DNA of 32,534 nt from Puniceicoccaceae bacterium (GTDB taxonomy: Bacteria; Verrucomicrobiota; Verrucomicrobiae; Opitutales; Coraliomargaritaceae): assembly GCA_902516225.1 (NCBI GenBank), contig CABXXS010000007.1, forward strand, positions 1 through 32,534, given 5' to 3'. The notes under the pieces are model-generated. The model made no database searches. It saw only the letters and a list, made by a program, of their open reading frames with translations, and was not told the DNA's origin. Every line of letters starts with the position of its first letter. The first letter of the stretch is position 1. A program made the translations under genes and the position numbers. Below, one piece after another: positions 15,237-24,018 of the stretch.

Positions 15237-16315
15237 CCTCTTCCCAAAAATTTGTACTTATCCTCGTTTTTTTTATAGGAGGCTTCGCTTTTTTACTCAG
15301 ATTAATTTCTGGTGACGGTGAGCAGCACAGTGGTGAACTGCGTACCGATATTGCTGAGCGTCGCGACCTTATGTCTGTGGTGCCGGCTAGTGGGGAGGTC
15401 TTACCATTACTCAGTAGTATTGTAAAATCCGAGATCAGTGGCCGTATTATGGAAATCAAAGTGGAAGAGGGCGATGCTGTTGTTCGAGATCAAGTCCTAC
15501 TCGAATTGGATCGTACGAGCCTGGAGACACGTCTACGCGAAGCGCAGCGTAATTTAGAGGCCGAACGCCTACGACTAGAAAAATCTGAACGAAATAACCG
15601 CCGCCTTAAGGATTTATTTGAGGAAAATTTTGTTGGTGAAAAAGAATATTTAGATGCAAAAACGGAGCTTAAACTGGCAGAAATCAATCTGGAGATTGCT
15701 CAGGCGCGACTGGAAGATGCAGCTGAGGATTTGTCTAAAAGTGTTATCTCTGCGCCCCATGATGGGGTTGTCACACGCTTGGACGTGCTGGAGGGGCAGG
15801 TTATTTCCGGAGCAACGTCGGTCTCTAATGGCACGGGATTATTAACTATTGCAGAACTTGATGAGCTTTATATGGAGGCTAATATTAACGAGGTGGATGT
15901 AGAGAGACTATTCCTTGGGCAAAAAGCTTTTCTACGTTTCGATGCCATACCAGAATTTGAGGTCGAAGGAACTATAAATGTCATAGCACCCTCCGCGCGC
16001 AAAGATGGAAATGTACGTGTGTTTCCCGTCGAAGTCTTTTTTGAAGTGACCGACAAACGTGTCCGGCCGGGTATTAGTGCCACTGTTGAGGTGCCTATCG
16101 AGACTGCCAAAGATGCAATTAGCATCCTTGTATCTGCTGTTTTTAATAATGACGGCGTTAGCCACATATATGTCAAAAAATCCTCAGGCTGGGAGCGCCG
16201 TGAGGTGTCTGTAGGAATTAATAATCTACAGTATGTTCATATACATTCTGGCTTGGAAGAGGGCGAAGTAGTCGCTTTAAGCCGCCCTCGTGATTTCCGA
16301 AGATCGGATGGTTAA
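15233..16315 (+). CDS. Periplasmic membrane fusion protein (HlyD/MacA family)
   Basis: The adaptor that joins an inner-membrane ABC transporter to a TolC-type channel. One N-terminal membrane anchor (about 5-25) is followed by the first lipoyl half (SGEVLPLLSSIVKSEISGRI), a long alpha-helical hairpin (about 90-165, rich in Glu, Arg and Leu) and the second lipoyl half with the signature ISAPHDGVVTRLDVLEGQ. A beta-barrel and a membrane-proximal domain complete it, for 360 aa in all. MacA-type proteins have the same order. Start and stop codons overlap the upstream gene by 4 bp, and the 3' end overlaps the ATPase gene by 8 bp, which suggests translational coupling and fixed stoichiometry. Family is sure; the name macA is avoided because the cargo is unknown. 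Confidence 0.9.
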   Translation: MTSSQKFVLILVFFIGGFAFLLRLISGDGEQHSGELRTDIAERRDLMSVVPASGEVLPLLSSIVKSEISGRIMEIKVEEGDAVVRDQVLLELDRTSLETRLREAQRNLEAERLRLEKSERNNRRLKDLFEENFVGEKEYLDAKTELKLAEINLEIAQARLEDAAEDLSKSVISAPHDGVVTRLDVLEGQVISGATSVSNGTGLLTIAELDELYMEANINEVDVERLFLGQKAFLRFDAIPEFEVEGTINVIAPSARKDGNVRVFPVEVFFEVTDKRVRPGISATVEVPIETAKDAISILVSAVFNNDGVSHIYVKKSSGWERREVSVGINNLQYVHIHSGLEEGEVVALSRPRDFRRSDG

Positions 16316-17000
16316 ATCCGAAAAAATATTCGAGTTATCAGCTCTGCGCCGCTGCTACAGGGTTGGAGATGAGCTAGTTCACGCGCTAGCTGGGGTCGAC
16401 TTAACAATCAGCGATCGTGAGTTTATTGCTGTGATCGGAAGTTCAGGATCGGGTAAGTCCACACTGATGCACATGCTTGGCTTCATGGATAGCCCAACTT
16501 CTGGGAAGATGTTATTCGAAGGGCGCGATGTTTCGGCCATAGACCGTGAGGAGCGTTCTAGGCTGCGGGCTTCGAGTATTGGCTTTGTCTTCCAAGCTTT
16601 TAATTTACTACCTAAGCTGACGGTTTTAGACAATGTAATCCTGCCCTTGATCTACAGCCGTAATTCAGTGAAGAATAAATCTGTATTAGCTATTAAGGCA
16701 CTGGAGCGCGTTGGTATGGGACATCGTGCTACACATACGCCGGGTCAATTATCTGGGGGAGAGCGTCAACGTGTGGCAATAGCCCGGTCGCTCATAAATG
16801 AGCCCCGCCTAATTTTGGCCGACGAGCCAACTGGTAATTTAGATCGCAAGAATAGGATGTCTATTATGGACCTCTTTATTTCACTCATGGACGAGGGTAT
16901 CACACTTGTGCTAGTTACGCATGATGATGAAGTAGCAACGTATGCAAAACGACGTATTCTGATGCAAGATGGGATAGTTATAGAGGACTCTTCTAAATGA
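16308..17000 (+). CDS. ABC transporter ATPase (MacB/LolD-type)
   Basis: The nucleotide-binding subunit of a MacB-type transporter, hydrolysing ATP at the cytoplasmic face. Motifs seen are Walker A GSSGSGKS, the Q-loop in FVFQAFNLLPKLTV, the signature LSGGERQR, Walker B LILADEPTGNLD and the H-loop VTHDD. I chose ATG 16308, which gives about 230 residues and the usual spacing to the first strand. A GTG at 16290 would add six residues without any family support. It overlaps the adaptor gene by 8 bp and the permease gene by 4 bp. In E. coli MacB the ATPase and permease are one polypeptide; here they are separate proteins, as in many other bacteria. Confidence 0.94.
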   Translation: MVKSEKIFELSALRRCYRVGDELVHALAGVDLTISDREFIAVIGSSGSGKSTLMHMLGFMDSPTSGKMLFEGRDVSAIDREERSRLRASSIGFVFQAFNLLPKLTVLDNVILPLIYSRNSVKNKSVLAIKALERVGMGHRATHTPGQLSGGERQRVAIARSLINEPRLILADEPTGNLDRKNRMSIMDLFISLMDEGITLVLVTHDDEVATYAKRRILMQDGIVIEDSSK

Positions 17001-18244
17001 ATTCTATTGGCGATATTTATACAGGAGCGAGCAATGGATTACGCGAGGTTTGGTCGAACAAGATTCGATCACTTTTATCTATGAGTGGCATCATTCTCGG
17101 TGTTGCTGCACTAGTGGTCATGGTAGGTATCGTACAAGGAATGCTCGATAATATGCGTGCTTCTTTTGAGCGTAGCGGTGGTGTACTTAAGTTGGAGGTG
17201 CATCCGAGTGAGGCTCCAGAATCACAACAACACATAGCAGGTATTTCTCCGGGTATGACTTGGCGAGATATTGGCGCTATCAGAAAGGCGATTCCACTAG
17301 CTGATTTTGTATCCCCTGTTGTGGATATGAGATGGGAGCGGTTTATTGCTAATGGTCGACGCGAGGGTGGTCTCCTTCAAGGTGTGACACCAGACTATGC
17401 CAACATTAAGAAAAATGAGCTTATTAATGGACGCTTCATTTCAGATTATGATATTGAAGTTAAGAGCCCTGTTATAGTTGTTGGGCCGCATATAGTCAGA
17501 GAACTTTTTACGGGAGAGCCTGACATTATTGGTAAGCAAGTTCGGGTTAAGGGTCAGGTTTATACTATTATAGGGCAGATTAAAGCAGTAGTACGCGCGC
17601 AGCCGGGACTTAGGAATAAGTTTAATTATGAAGAGCGCTTTAATTACATTCCAGCGACCACAGCTATGTCACGTTATAAAGGAAACGATGAAATAAACCA
17701 CATCGAAATTCTCGCATCTAATAGGCAAACAATGCCTGACTTAATCGAACAGATCGAAAATACGTTGATACAAACTCACCGAGGAATCTTAGACTTCGAG
17801 GTGCGTACCCAGGAAGAACAAATGGCGGAACTGGAGAAACTAGAAAAATCTTTCACGTATTCACTCGGTGGTATTGCTGGAATCTCACTTCTAATTGGTG
17901 GTATTGGAATTATGAATGTCATGCTTGCCTCTGTTAGTGAGCGAATACGTGAGATTGGCGTACGAAAAGCGATTGGGGCGCGTAGTTACGATATCTTTAT
18001 TCAGTTTCTTGCAGAGGCTGTAGTAATCAGCTTACTTGGAGGTTTATTAGGATTATTCCTTAGCGTCGCTTTGTTATCGGTGGCGCGCGATTTGATACCA
18101 GCGGGAGAGAATATAAGTCTCATTCCAATTAGTGTGATGATATATGGGTTCCTCTTTAGTAGTTTGATTGGCTTAGCCTCTGGAGTTTACCCCGCATTGC
18201 GCGCCTCACGCCTAGATCCTATCGATGCATTGCGATATGATTAG
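16997..18244 (+). CDS. ABC transporter permease (MacB-type, FtsX domain)
   Basis: The membrane subunit of the exporter. The first transmembrane helix (about 25-48, SMSGIILGVAALVVMVGIV) is followed by a large periplasmic MacB core domain (about 50-265) and then three helices of the FtsX domain (about 285-410). The conserved GGIGIMNVMLASVSERIREIGVRKAIGA stretch forms the coupling helix to the ATPase, and the protein ends with the family's PALRASRLDPIDALRYD. The 415-aa length is normal. The ATG overlaps the ATPase stop codon and follows GAGGAC, one of the few plausible ribosome-binding sites in this region. MacB-like systems act as mechanotransmitters that export periplasmic cargo rather than pumping across the inner membrane. 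Confidence 0.94.
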   Translation: MNSIGDIYTGASNGLREVWSNKIRSLLSMSGIILGVAALVVMVGIVQGMLDNMRASFERSGGVLKLEVHPSEAPESQQHIAGISPGMTWRDIGAIRKAIPLADFVSPVVDMRWERFIANGRREGGLLQGVTPDYANIKKNELINGRFISDYDIEVKSPVIVVGPHIVRELFTGEPDIIGKQVRVKGQVYTIIGQIKAVVRAQPGLRNKFNYEERFNYIPATTAMSRYKGNDEINHIEILASNRQTMPDLIEQIENTLIQTHRGILDFEVRTQEEQMAELEKLEKSFTYSLGGIAGISLLIGGIGIMNVMLASVSERIREIGVRKAIGARSYDIFIQFLAEAVVISLLGGLLGLFLSVALLSVARDLIPAGENISLIPISVMIYGFLFSSLIGLASGVYPALRASRLDPIDALRYD

Positions 18245-18291
18245 CTTTAAATACATTACTCGTTCTATTAGGACTAAAACGCAGAATTAGA

Positions 18292-19158
18292 TCAGCGCAC
18301 ACCCACGCAGACACACTCTACTTCGCAATCTGAAATTGAATTAATAACACTTTGCGCAAAAGCAAGAGAGTCATTTATGGATGTAGCCACCTTTACTTGT
18401 ATAGCTTTATTTATTGGCACGTCTCTGCTGGTCGAAAAATTACGTTGATTGAGCGCGACGATTACGCTTGGAACACTTGGATTAAAAGCGGCACATTCGG
18501 CGATACTTCCGACAAAGATGCGTCCATCGGTGCACTGAATGAAAAAGCCTTCAGGCGAGTGGCTATACGGCGTATAACTGCGCTCAGCAGCATCAACTGC
18601 GCACTTTGTTGAGGCGTTTAATTGCGCTCGTTCTATCTCTAATTTGGTGTTGCGAGTATCTAGTAGGCCAAGTCCCTTAGTGGGGGCTTCGCCGAAAGCG
18701 TTCGGTAAGAGTGTTTCAAGGCTATACGCATGGCCATGAACAAATATTTTTAAGCGATTAATATTTGATAGCTCTCTTAAAAATTGGCGGCAGTGTCCAC
18801 AGGGTAATTCCGACACATACAAAGCAACTATCTTATTTTCTTGATGCATCCGTGCATTTAAAAGGGCCGATTGTTCCGCATGTATTGTTGCGTGTAGCGG
18901 TACCCCAAGAAATTCGATGTTGGCACCTAAATAAAGATTACCTGATTGGCCTACTGCTACTGCACCTACTGCGAAGCCTGATATCGGGTGAATAGAAAAA
19001 GCTTTTGCTAACGGTAGAAGTTGTTCGGCGCATTCAAGATTAGAGTCTATAATTCTACCGCTAAATGAGAGGTCCTTGATAGATTCTTTTAGGAGCTGCG
19101 CAATTGCCGGGTCAACCTTATTAAGAGCATTGGAAATCTGTGAATTACTTAATGTCAC
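18292..19158 (-). CDS. cdd: Cytidine deaminase, two-domain (E. coli type)
   Basis: Deaminates cytidine and deoxycytidine to uridine and deoxyuridine in pyrimidine salvage. The N-terminal catalytic domain has HAE at 93-95 (zinc ligand His93, proton shuttle Glu95) and PCGHC with zinc ligands Cys120 and Cys123. A second domain (about 185-288) keeps the fold (SYTPYSHSPEGFFIQCTDGRIFVGS) but has lost the HAE and PCxxC residues, as in the dimeric E. coli enzyme. The 288-aa length agrees with that class and not with the roughly 130-aa tetrameric class. The start is GTG, with no Shine-Dalgarno sequence and no better start nearby. It is convergent with the exporter permease and lies 63 bp downstream of a TPR gene on the same strand. 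Confidence 0.93.
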   Translation of the reverse strand: MTLSNSQISNALNKVDPAIAQLLKESIKDLSFSGRIIDSNLECAEQLLPLAKAFSIHPISGFAVGAVAVGQSGNLYLGANIEFLGVPLHATIHAEQSALLNARMHQENKIVALYVSELPCGHCRQFLRELSNINRLKIFVHGHAYSLETLLPNAFGEAPTKGLGLLDTRNTKLEIERAQLNASTKCAVDAAERSYTPYSHSPEGFFIQCTDGRIFVGSIAECAAFNPSVPSVIVALNQRNFSTSRDVPINKAIQVKVATSINDSLAFAQSVINSISDCEVECVCVGVR

Positions 19159-19221
19159 AATTTTACTTTCTATAGATTTTATAAAATGGTGATAGTATTA
19201 AGCTAGTTTCTATCAGACCAC

Positions 19222-20058
19222 TTAGTGTTGAGTGATCTCATTAATAACTTGTTTTTTCGAGCCTTGTAGTGCCGCAGTCTGCACTTGAACCAGTAGCGCC
19301 TTGGCCTCATCCGTACGACCTAGCTTCCCTAAAGCACGAGCGGAGTGTAGGTCTAGAATTTCTTTTTGTAGCAGAGTCGTTGTACTCTGGCGTAGCCTAT
19401 TCCAATGAATAAGGGCACTCTTCCAGTCAGGACTGGCTAAATCGTAGTAAGATTCGCCTAGGCGCATTTGATAGTCAAAGTTATCTGGCTCTAGTTCTAC
19501 TGCTTTCCTAAATGCCTTGAGCATCTCTCGCTCCAAAGCATCGCGAGTAAAGATACCGCTTTTGATGAATTCTCTTCTGAATTCATGGATTAGTTGCCCA
19601 AGTGAGAAGTGATAAATGGGGATACTTGGCTCTAGATCAACTGCTTGTAGGTAAAAGCTAAGAGCAGCCTTGCCTTTACCTTCCTCGGCTAAATGGTTTC
19701 CGATCTGTTGCTTAACAACTGCTATTTGGGGGTCGAGTTCATCTGCCTTCAAAAATGCGTTGAAAGCTTGTTCATTTTCGCTGACACGGCGTAGCAGTTT
19801 ACCATACAAAATGTAGGCGCTCACATCACTCGGCTGGTCTAATAGGTAGGTTCTGTAGGACTGGAGGAGTTCATTGATGCGCCGATCAAGATCGTCGTTA
19901 CTATAGAATGCCGGATCTTCAGCTATCTTTTTATATATACCCGCTTCTTTGTCTGCAATCGACAACAAACGTTGGCTAGCTAAGTCCGATCCTGTGCTTA
20001 TATTAGATATACTTATCAGTAAGAGATGTAAAACGAATATATGGTGAGTCGGGTGCAT
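19222..20058 (-). CDS. Exported TPR-repeat protein of unknown function
   Basis: A 278-residue protein with a hydrophobic N-terminus (about 7-22) consistent with a signal peptide, followed by tetratricopeptide-type helix pairs from about 65 to 265. Repeat units are visible around SAYILYGKLLRRVSENEQAF, AVVKQQIGNHLAEEGKGKAA, IYHFSLGQLIHEFR, FDYQMRLGESYYDLASPDWK and LHSARALGKLGRTDEAKALL, each with the small-residue and aromatic spacing of TPRs. No enzymatic motif is present. TPR proteins usually scaffold other proteins, and an exported one would act in the periplasm or at the outer membrane. Neighbours give no hint of a partner: cdd lies downstream and tsaD is divergent across a 366-bp gap. Confidence 0.75.
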   Translation of the reverse strand: MHPTHHIFVLHLLLISISNISTGSDLASQRLLSIADKEAGIYKKIAEDPAFYSNDDLDRRINELLQSYRTYLLDQPSDVSAYILYGKLLRRVSENEQAFNAFLKADELDPQIAVVKQQIGNHLAEEGKGKAALSFYLQAVDLEPSIPIYHFSLGQLIHEFRREFIKSGIFTRDALEREMLKAFRKAVELEPDNFDYQMRLGESYYDLASPDWKSALIHWNRLRQSTTTLLQKEILDLHSARALGKLGRTDEAKALLVQVQTAALQGSKKQVINEITQH

Positions 20059-20424
20059 TAAAAATGGATCATTTTAGACAATACTATCGGCTAAGCCAAA
20101 CAGAAAAAGCCTGTATTCATTTCTGTTAAGATTTTTCTTATTTCTTGGATACCTGTGAATTTTTTGAATAAAATACATATACGGTTCGTAGCTCCTTAGT
20201 TGCCATCGCTTAATTTTCATAGAGGAATTAATTATAATGTGGTTTTCATAAAATAAGCGAAAATAAAGAAGACTTATTTAATCTATAAAATTAACGTTCA
20301 TGATAGATGCCGATTTAAATACTTTATTTCACGGGAGACTATGTGTAAATAAATGTAGAATTTAATAAATATTAAGGTATGAACTCTTTTTTATTTAGGT
20401 TATTGATACTGCCTTATATTGCTT
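20059..20424. other. AT-rich non-coding gap between the TPR gene and tsaD
   Basis: These 366 bp lack any open frame with protein-like character and contain no tRNA-like fold that I can see. They must hold the promoters for the TPR gene (leftward) and for tsaD and the dcw genes (rightward). Small structures present are a direct repeat TTTTCATA at 20214-20221 and 20243-20250, and a 7-bp inverted repeat AAATAAG / CTTATTT (20251-20257 and 20273-20279) with a 15-nt loop. Several TATAAT-like strings occur, but in sequence this AT-rich they carry little weight. Confidence 0.5.
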
Positions 20425-21453
20425 ATGATACTTGCTGTTGAAAGTTCCTGCGACGAATCGGCAATAGCGCTTTTCGACCCGGCCACTGGCGTGGTAGACG
20501 AGTGGGTACACAGCCAGATCGATTTACATAGAGAATATGGTGGAGTTGTTCCCGATTTGGCCAGTCGGGAGCATCTAAAGAATTTTATCCCATTACTTGA
20601 AGCGGCTGATCTAAATAATGGACTTAGTTCCATCTCTAAAATCGCGGTCACGCGTGGCCCCGGCTTAGCCGGTTGCCTTGCGCTGGGCATTGCTTTTGCC
20701 CGTAGTCTTGGAGTGGCTTGGGGTTTACCAGTAGTTGGTGTCAATCACCTCCGTGGACACGCTTTTTCGCCTTTTATAGATCTACATAAAAGGTCGCCCG
20801 ATCAATTTCACGACGCATTCGGGGCTCTACTCCCTCATTTGGGTTTAGTCGTCTCAGGGGGAAACACTATTTTATTTGAAATAAACACAGACAAAAGGCT
20901 TAAGATCCTAGCCGAGACGGTTGATGATGCAGCAGGTGAGGCCCTGGACAAAGGAGCAAAACTACTTGGACTAGCTTATCCTGGGGGGCCAGAAGTTGAG
21001 CGCTTAGCGGCCATGGGGGACGACAAAGTTTTCGAATTTCCTAAAGCTATTGCACCTCGAAATGAGCGCCGTTTCAGCTTTTCCGGACTTAAGACCAGCC
21101 TCCGTTACCGCCTCGAAAAAATGGGTGATGTAGATTTACAATCTATTATGCCTGATTTATGCGCTGGCTATCAGCGAGCGGTGATTGAGCAGTTAGTAGG
21201 CAAGACAAAGCACCTAATTCAGGCTAGTGAATACTGCAGCCTCGGGATTTCCGGAGGTGTGTCTAATAACAAGGTCTTACGGGCGAGTATGGGGCGCCTT
21301 GCGCAAGCCCACCGTATGCCTTTGCTGGCTGTGCAGTCTCAACACACTGGTGATAATGCCGCGATGATCGCATTTGCTGCATTTTTCGATACCAGCGCTC
21401 TTGCACTTGACGAATTTAATATCGATCCATCTCTTACTCTGGCACCACATTAA
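20425..21453 (+). CDS. tsaD: tRNA N6-threonylcarbamoyladenosine (t6A37) transferase subunit
   Basis: TsaD (Kae1/YgjD) transfers the threonylcarbamoyl group onto A37 of ANN-decoding tRNAs together with TsaB and TsaE. The start ILAVESSCDESAIALFD, then HREYGGVVPDLASREH, the glycine-rich RGPGLAGCLALG, metal ligands His108 and His112 in NHLRGH, VSGGNT, DDAAGEALDKGAKLLGL-YPGG, FSFSGLKT and the C-terminal GGVSNNKVLR with HTGDNAAMIA are all present. I chose ATG 20425 because the family begins at M-x-ILA-ESSCDE. An in-frame TTG lies six bases earlier. No Shine-Dalgarno sequence is evident. It is the first gene of a rightward run into murD (56 bp gap), and it is not normally a dcw member. Length 342 aa is typical. 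Confidence 0.96.
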   Translation: MILAVESSCDESAIALFDPATGVVDEWVHSQIDLHREYGGVVPDLASREHLKNFIPLLEAADLNNGLSSISKIAVTRGPGLAGCLALGIAFARSLGVAWGLPVVGVNHLRGHAFSPFIDLHKRSPDQFHDAFGALLPHLGLVVSGGNTILFEINTDKRLKILAETVDDAAGEALDKGAKLLGLAYPGGPEVERLAAMGDDKVFEFPKAIAPRNERRFSFSGLKTSLRYRLEKMGDVDLQSIMPDLCAGYQRAVIEQLVGKTKHLIQASEYCSLGISGGVSNNKVLRASMGRLAQAHRMPLLAVQSQHTGDNAAMIAFAAFFDTSALALDEFNIDPSLTLAPH

Positions 21454-21495
21454 GGTTAGCTAGTTTCTTTCGCCTCTTTTAAAAGGTGTGATTGC

Positions 21496-21508
21496 AAGGT
21501 GATAGGAG
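21496..21508 (+). promoter_or_regulatory. Ribosome binding site deciding the murD start
   Basis: AAGGTGAT (21496-21503) runs directly into AGGAG (21504-21508). AAGGTG lies 8 nt before ATG 21510, a good spacing, while AGGAG is too close to that ATG and too far from ATG 21528. This favours the start at 21510 over the TTG at 21492 or the ATG at 21528. Confidence 0.55.
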
Positions 21509-21509
21509 T

Positions 21510-22784
21510 ATGTCTTGTGTAAATCGCATGTCAGTTTGCTATGCTATTTTCGGATCGGGTATTAGTGCCCAAGGTGCACGGCGCCTTGCTCTGAGCAATG
21601 GATCTAAAGTAGTCTTATTTGATGAATCAGGAAAAGGAGATCGAATGGATTTCCGGTCAGAGGATTTGCCTAAGTTTGATGGCTTTATCTTTAGCCCAGG
21701 TTTTGCCGCGGATCATCCCTGGCGTGTCCTGGTAGAAGCATCAGGATTACCTTGTCTAAGTGAGCTCGCTTTTGCGGCGAGATATTGGAAGGGTCGGATC
21801 ATTGGCGTAACCGGTACCAATGGTAAAAGTACTGTCACTGCACTACTCGAAAGAGCTTTAAAAATTTCTAAATTAACAAGTTTGGCGGCAGGAAATATCG
21901 GGCACTCCTTCTCAGAGGTGGTACTTTCTGATTCGAATATTTTGGAGGCTTATGTGGTACTTGAAATCAGCTCCTTTCAGGCCGAGTTGGTCGATGGCTT
22001 GGTTTTGGACGCTTTAATTTGGACTAATTTATCAGAAGATCACTTAGATCGATACGCAACGATCGGTGACTACTACAATGCCAAGGCTCAATTATTGCAG
22101 TGCCTGAAAACAATGCAGTCATGCGTCATTGGTCCACAGGTCGCTTCTTGGATAAGAAATATGGATGAAGAATTTATTCCCTGTATTCTGGAAGAGAAGA
22201 GCATACCTCCTGCTTATGAATTGTGCCAGAACTCTGTCTTTCGGCGTTCTCCATATTCGGAAAACTTTTTGTTAGTAACAAAACTATGGTCCTTAATGAA
22301 TCAATCGCCTCCTTCGCTGGTAGAGGCAGCAAATAGTTTCTCTCTTGCCCCTCACCGGCTTAACAAAGTGGCTGAGTTTGGAGGGGCACACTTCTGGGAT
22401 GATTCAAAAGCGACTAATTTCCATGCTACACTTGCTGCTTTGCAGTCTTTCGATGATCCCATTGTTTGGATTGGAGGGGGGCAACCGAAAGGGGGCGATA
22501 TCCAGGCTTTCATAAAAAAGGCTAGTGAACATGCGGATGTTGTAGTCCTTTATGGTGAGATCGCAGATTATATGGTTCAATTCTTTGATGATTCCCGCCC
22601 TATGGTTTATTTTTACCAAAGATTTGAGGAAGCCGTTCACGCCGCGGCTAAAATTGGAGTATCCATCCCCGGTGCGAATGTATTGCTTAGCCCTGGGTTT
22701 TCCAGTTTTGATCAATTTAAATCTTATGAAGAGCGTGGAAAATGTTTCACTCGCATAGTTTTAAGTTTGAAGAGTACTCAATAG
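21510..22784 (+). CDS. murD: UDP-N-acetylmuramoyl-L-alanine--D-glutamate ligase
   Basis: MurD adds D-glutamate to UDP-MurNAc-L-Ala in the cytoplasmic phase of peptidoglycan synthesis. The N-terminal Rossmann-like domain opens with AIFGSGISAQGARRLAL. The ATP-binding central domain has GVTGTNGKST, then LEISSFQ and WTNLSEDHLDRY. The C-terminal Mur ligase domain has APHRLNKVAEF, WDDSKATNFHATLAAL and WIGGG-PKGGD, ending with LLSPGFSSFDQFKSYEERGKCF. At about 424 aa it is slightly shorter than E. coli MurD. The start is set by a Shine-Dalgarno match, listed separately. It leads the dcw segment and is followed after 43 bp by a LysM protein gene rather than directly by ftsW. Confidence 0.95.
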   Translation: MSCVNRMSVCYAIFGSGISAQGARRLALSNGSKVVLFDESGKGDRMDFRSEDLPKFDGFIFSPGFAADHPWRVLVEASGLPCLSELAFAARYWKGRIIGVTGTNGKSTVTALLERALKISKLTSLAAGNIGHSFSEVVLSDSNILEAYVVLEISSFQAELVDGLVLDALIWTNLSEDHLDRYATIGDYYNAKAQLLQCLKTMQSCVIGPQVASWIRNMDEEFIPCILEEKSIPPAYELCQNSVFRRSPYSENFLLVTKLWSLMNQSPPSLVEAANSFSLAPHRLNKVAEFGGAHFWDDSKATNFHATLAALQSFDDPIVWIGGGQPKGGDIQAFIKKASEHADVVVLYGEIADYMVQFFDDSRPMVYFYQRFEEAVHAAAKIGVSIPGANVLLSPGFSSFDQFKSYEERGKCFTRIVLSLKSTQ

Positions 22785-22827
22785 CTTAGATAAAGTATTC
22801 ATAAATAACATTAACCCTATAGTAATT

Positions 22828-23973
22828 ATGAAAGTATCAAAAATTTTTGGCTGCATCCTTAGTCTTCATCTCAGTGTAATTATCATCCTATTAATTCAGC
22901 CAGGTTGCCGCAGTATACAGGCACCCACCCAAACATTTCCTCAGGCCAGTGCTATTAAAAGCTCTGATGATCTTGTCTCGGGAGACCTAATCGCTAACAC
23001 GGGTATTCGTGCTGGTGATGGCCTTGACGCGGCTTTTAATGCTGGAATCGAATCTACTGACTCTGATTCCAGCGGTTTGAACGAAAAGGCTTTTGGAGTC
23101 GACGAAGTCGCTCCATTAGAGCCAATCGCTTCAGGAGGCCTAACAGTTGAGGTTGTTGGGGCTTCCTTTGAATATTATACAGTTATTAAAGGCGACAGTC
23201 TATGGTCGATAGCTAAACGCTATAATGTTTCGCTAGACGAACTCTATGCCGCTAATGATTTAAATATGAATTCTCTTCTTAAAATAGGGCAAGAGATTCA
23301 AGTACCTGTCGACGGCGCTACCGCGGACGTACTAAGTGTAAGCCCTGATAGTTACCAACCAACATCTCTGAATCAAGGGACCAGTAGATATACGGTACAA
23401 AGAGGCGACACGCTCTCCAGTATTGCTAAGAAATATGATAGCTCAGTTCGTGAAATTAAGGCTGTAAATGGTAAGGTATCCGATTTAATTCGAGTAGGAG
23501 AGACGTTAACTGTTCCAGAGGTTGGCAACGAGGCTACTTCCGCTACGTCTGCTTACATCGGTAGTGCGTCTGTTGAACCCATAATTACCAATAATGTTTC
23601 ATCTAGTTCCGGTGTGCAAACCCACACAGTTGTGGCTGGCGATTTTCCCTCAACAATTGCACGCCAATACGGCATGACTGTGGAGGAACTCCTCGAAATC
23701 AACGGCGTGACGGATCCCCGTAAACTTCAGATTGGGAAAGTTCTTCAAGTTGGAGGTACTAATTCCCCTGATATAGTCTCTGTCTCGGAGGCTATCACAG
23801 TCCCAGTGCCTGAAACACCTGTAATGAAAGCCTTGCCAGCGCAAGAGAGTGGGCCTGTCGAGATAGAGATCCTACAAAGTAACCCACAGATAGAAGGTGG
23901 AGTGACCGAAATTGAGGTAAATAATAGTCTCGAAGGGGCTATCGAGGTACCTGTCGTACGAGTTGCTCAGTAA
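22828..23973 (+). CDS. LysM-repeat putative lipoprotein in the dcw cluster
   Basis: A 381-residue exported protein with three LysM peptidoglycan-binding domains, at about 116-160 (YTVIKGDSLWSIAKRY), 188-230 (YTVQRGDTLSSIAKKY) and 272-314 (HTVVAGDFPSTIARQYG). They are separated by Ser/Thr-rich linkers and followed by a 65-residue acidic, proline-containing tail. The N-terminus has a hydrophobic stretch ending at Cys27 (LIQPGC). This resembles a lipobox, though Gln-Pro at -3/-2 is unusual, so simple secretion is also possible. No hydrolase or peptidase domain is present. It sits between murD and ftsW, so a role at the cell wall during growth or division is a reasonable inference. No established gene name is recognised. 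Confidence 0.85.
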   Translation: MKVSKIFGCILSLHLSVIIILLIQPGCRSIQAPTQTFPQASAIKSSDDLVSGDLIANTGIRAGDGLDAAFNAGIESTDSDSSGLNEKAFGVDEVAPLEPIASGGLTVEVVGASFEYYTVIKGDSLWSIAKRYNVSLDELYAANDLNMNSLLKIGQEIQVPVDGATADVLSVSPDSYQPTSLNQGTSRYTVQRGDTLSSIAKKYDSSVREIKAVNGKVSDLIRVGETLTVPEVGNEATSATSAYIGSASVEPIITNNVSSSSGVQTHTVVAGDFPSTIARQYGMTVEELLEINGVTDPRKLQIGKVLQVGGTNSPDIVSVSEAITVPVPETPVMKALPAQESGPVEIEILQSNPQIEGGVTEIEVNNSLEGAIEVPVVRVAQ

Positions 23974-24018
23974 TATCAGCCGAACTTCATAAAAAGCTAA
24001 TATTCGATTACAGCTATA

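Noticed and set aside
20300..20365. 21-codon ATG frame in the gap before tsaD
   Set aside because: No ribosome-binding site and no recognisable sequence; a frame this short is expected by chance.
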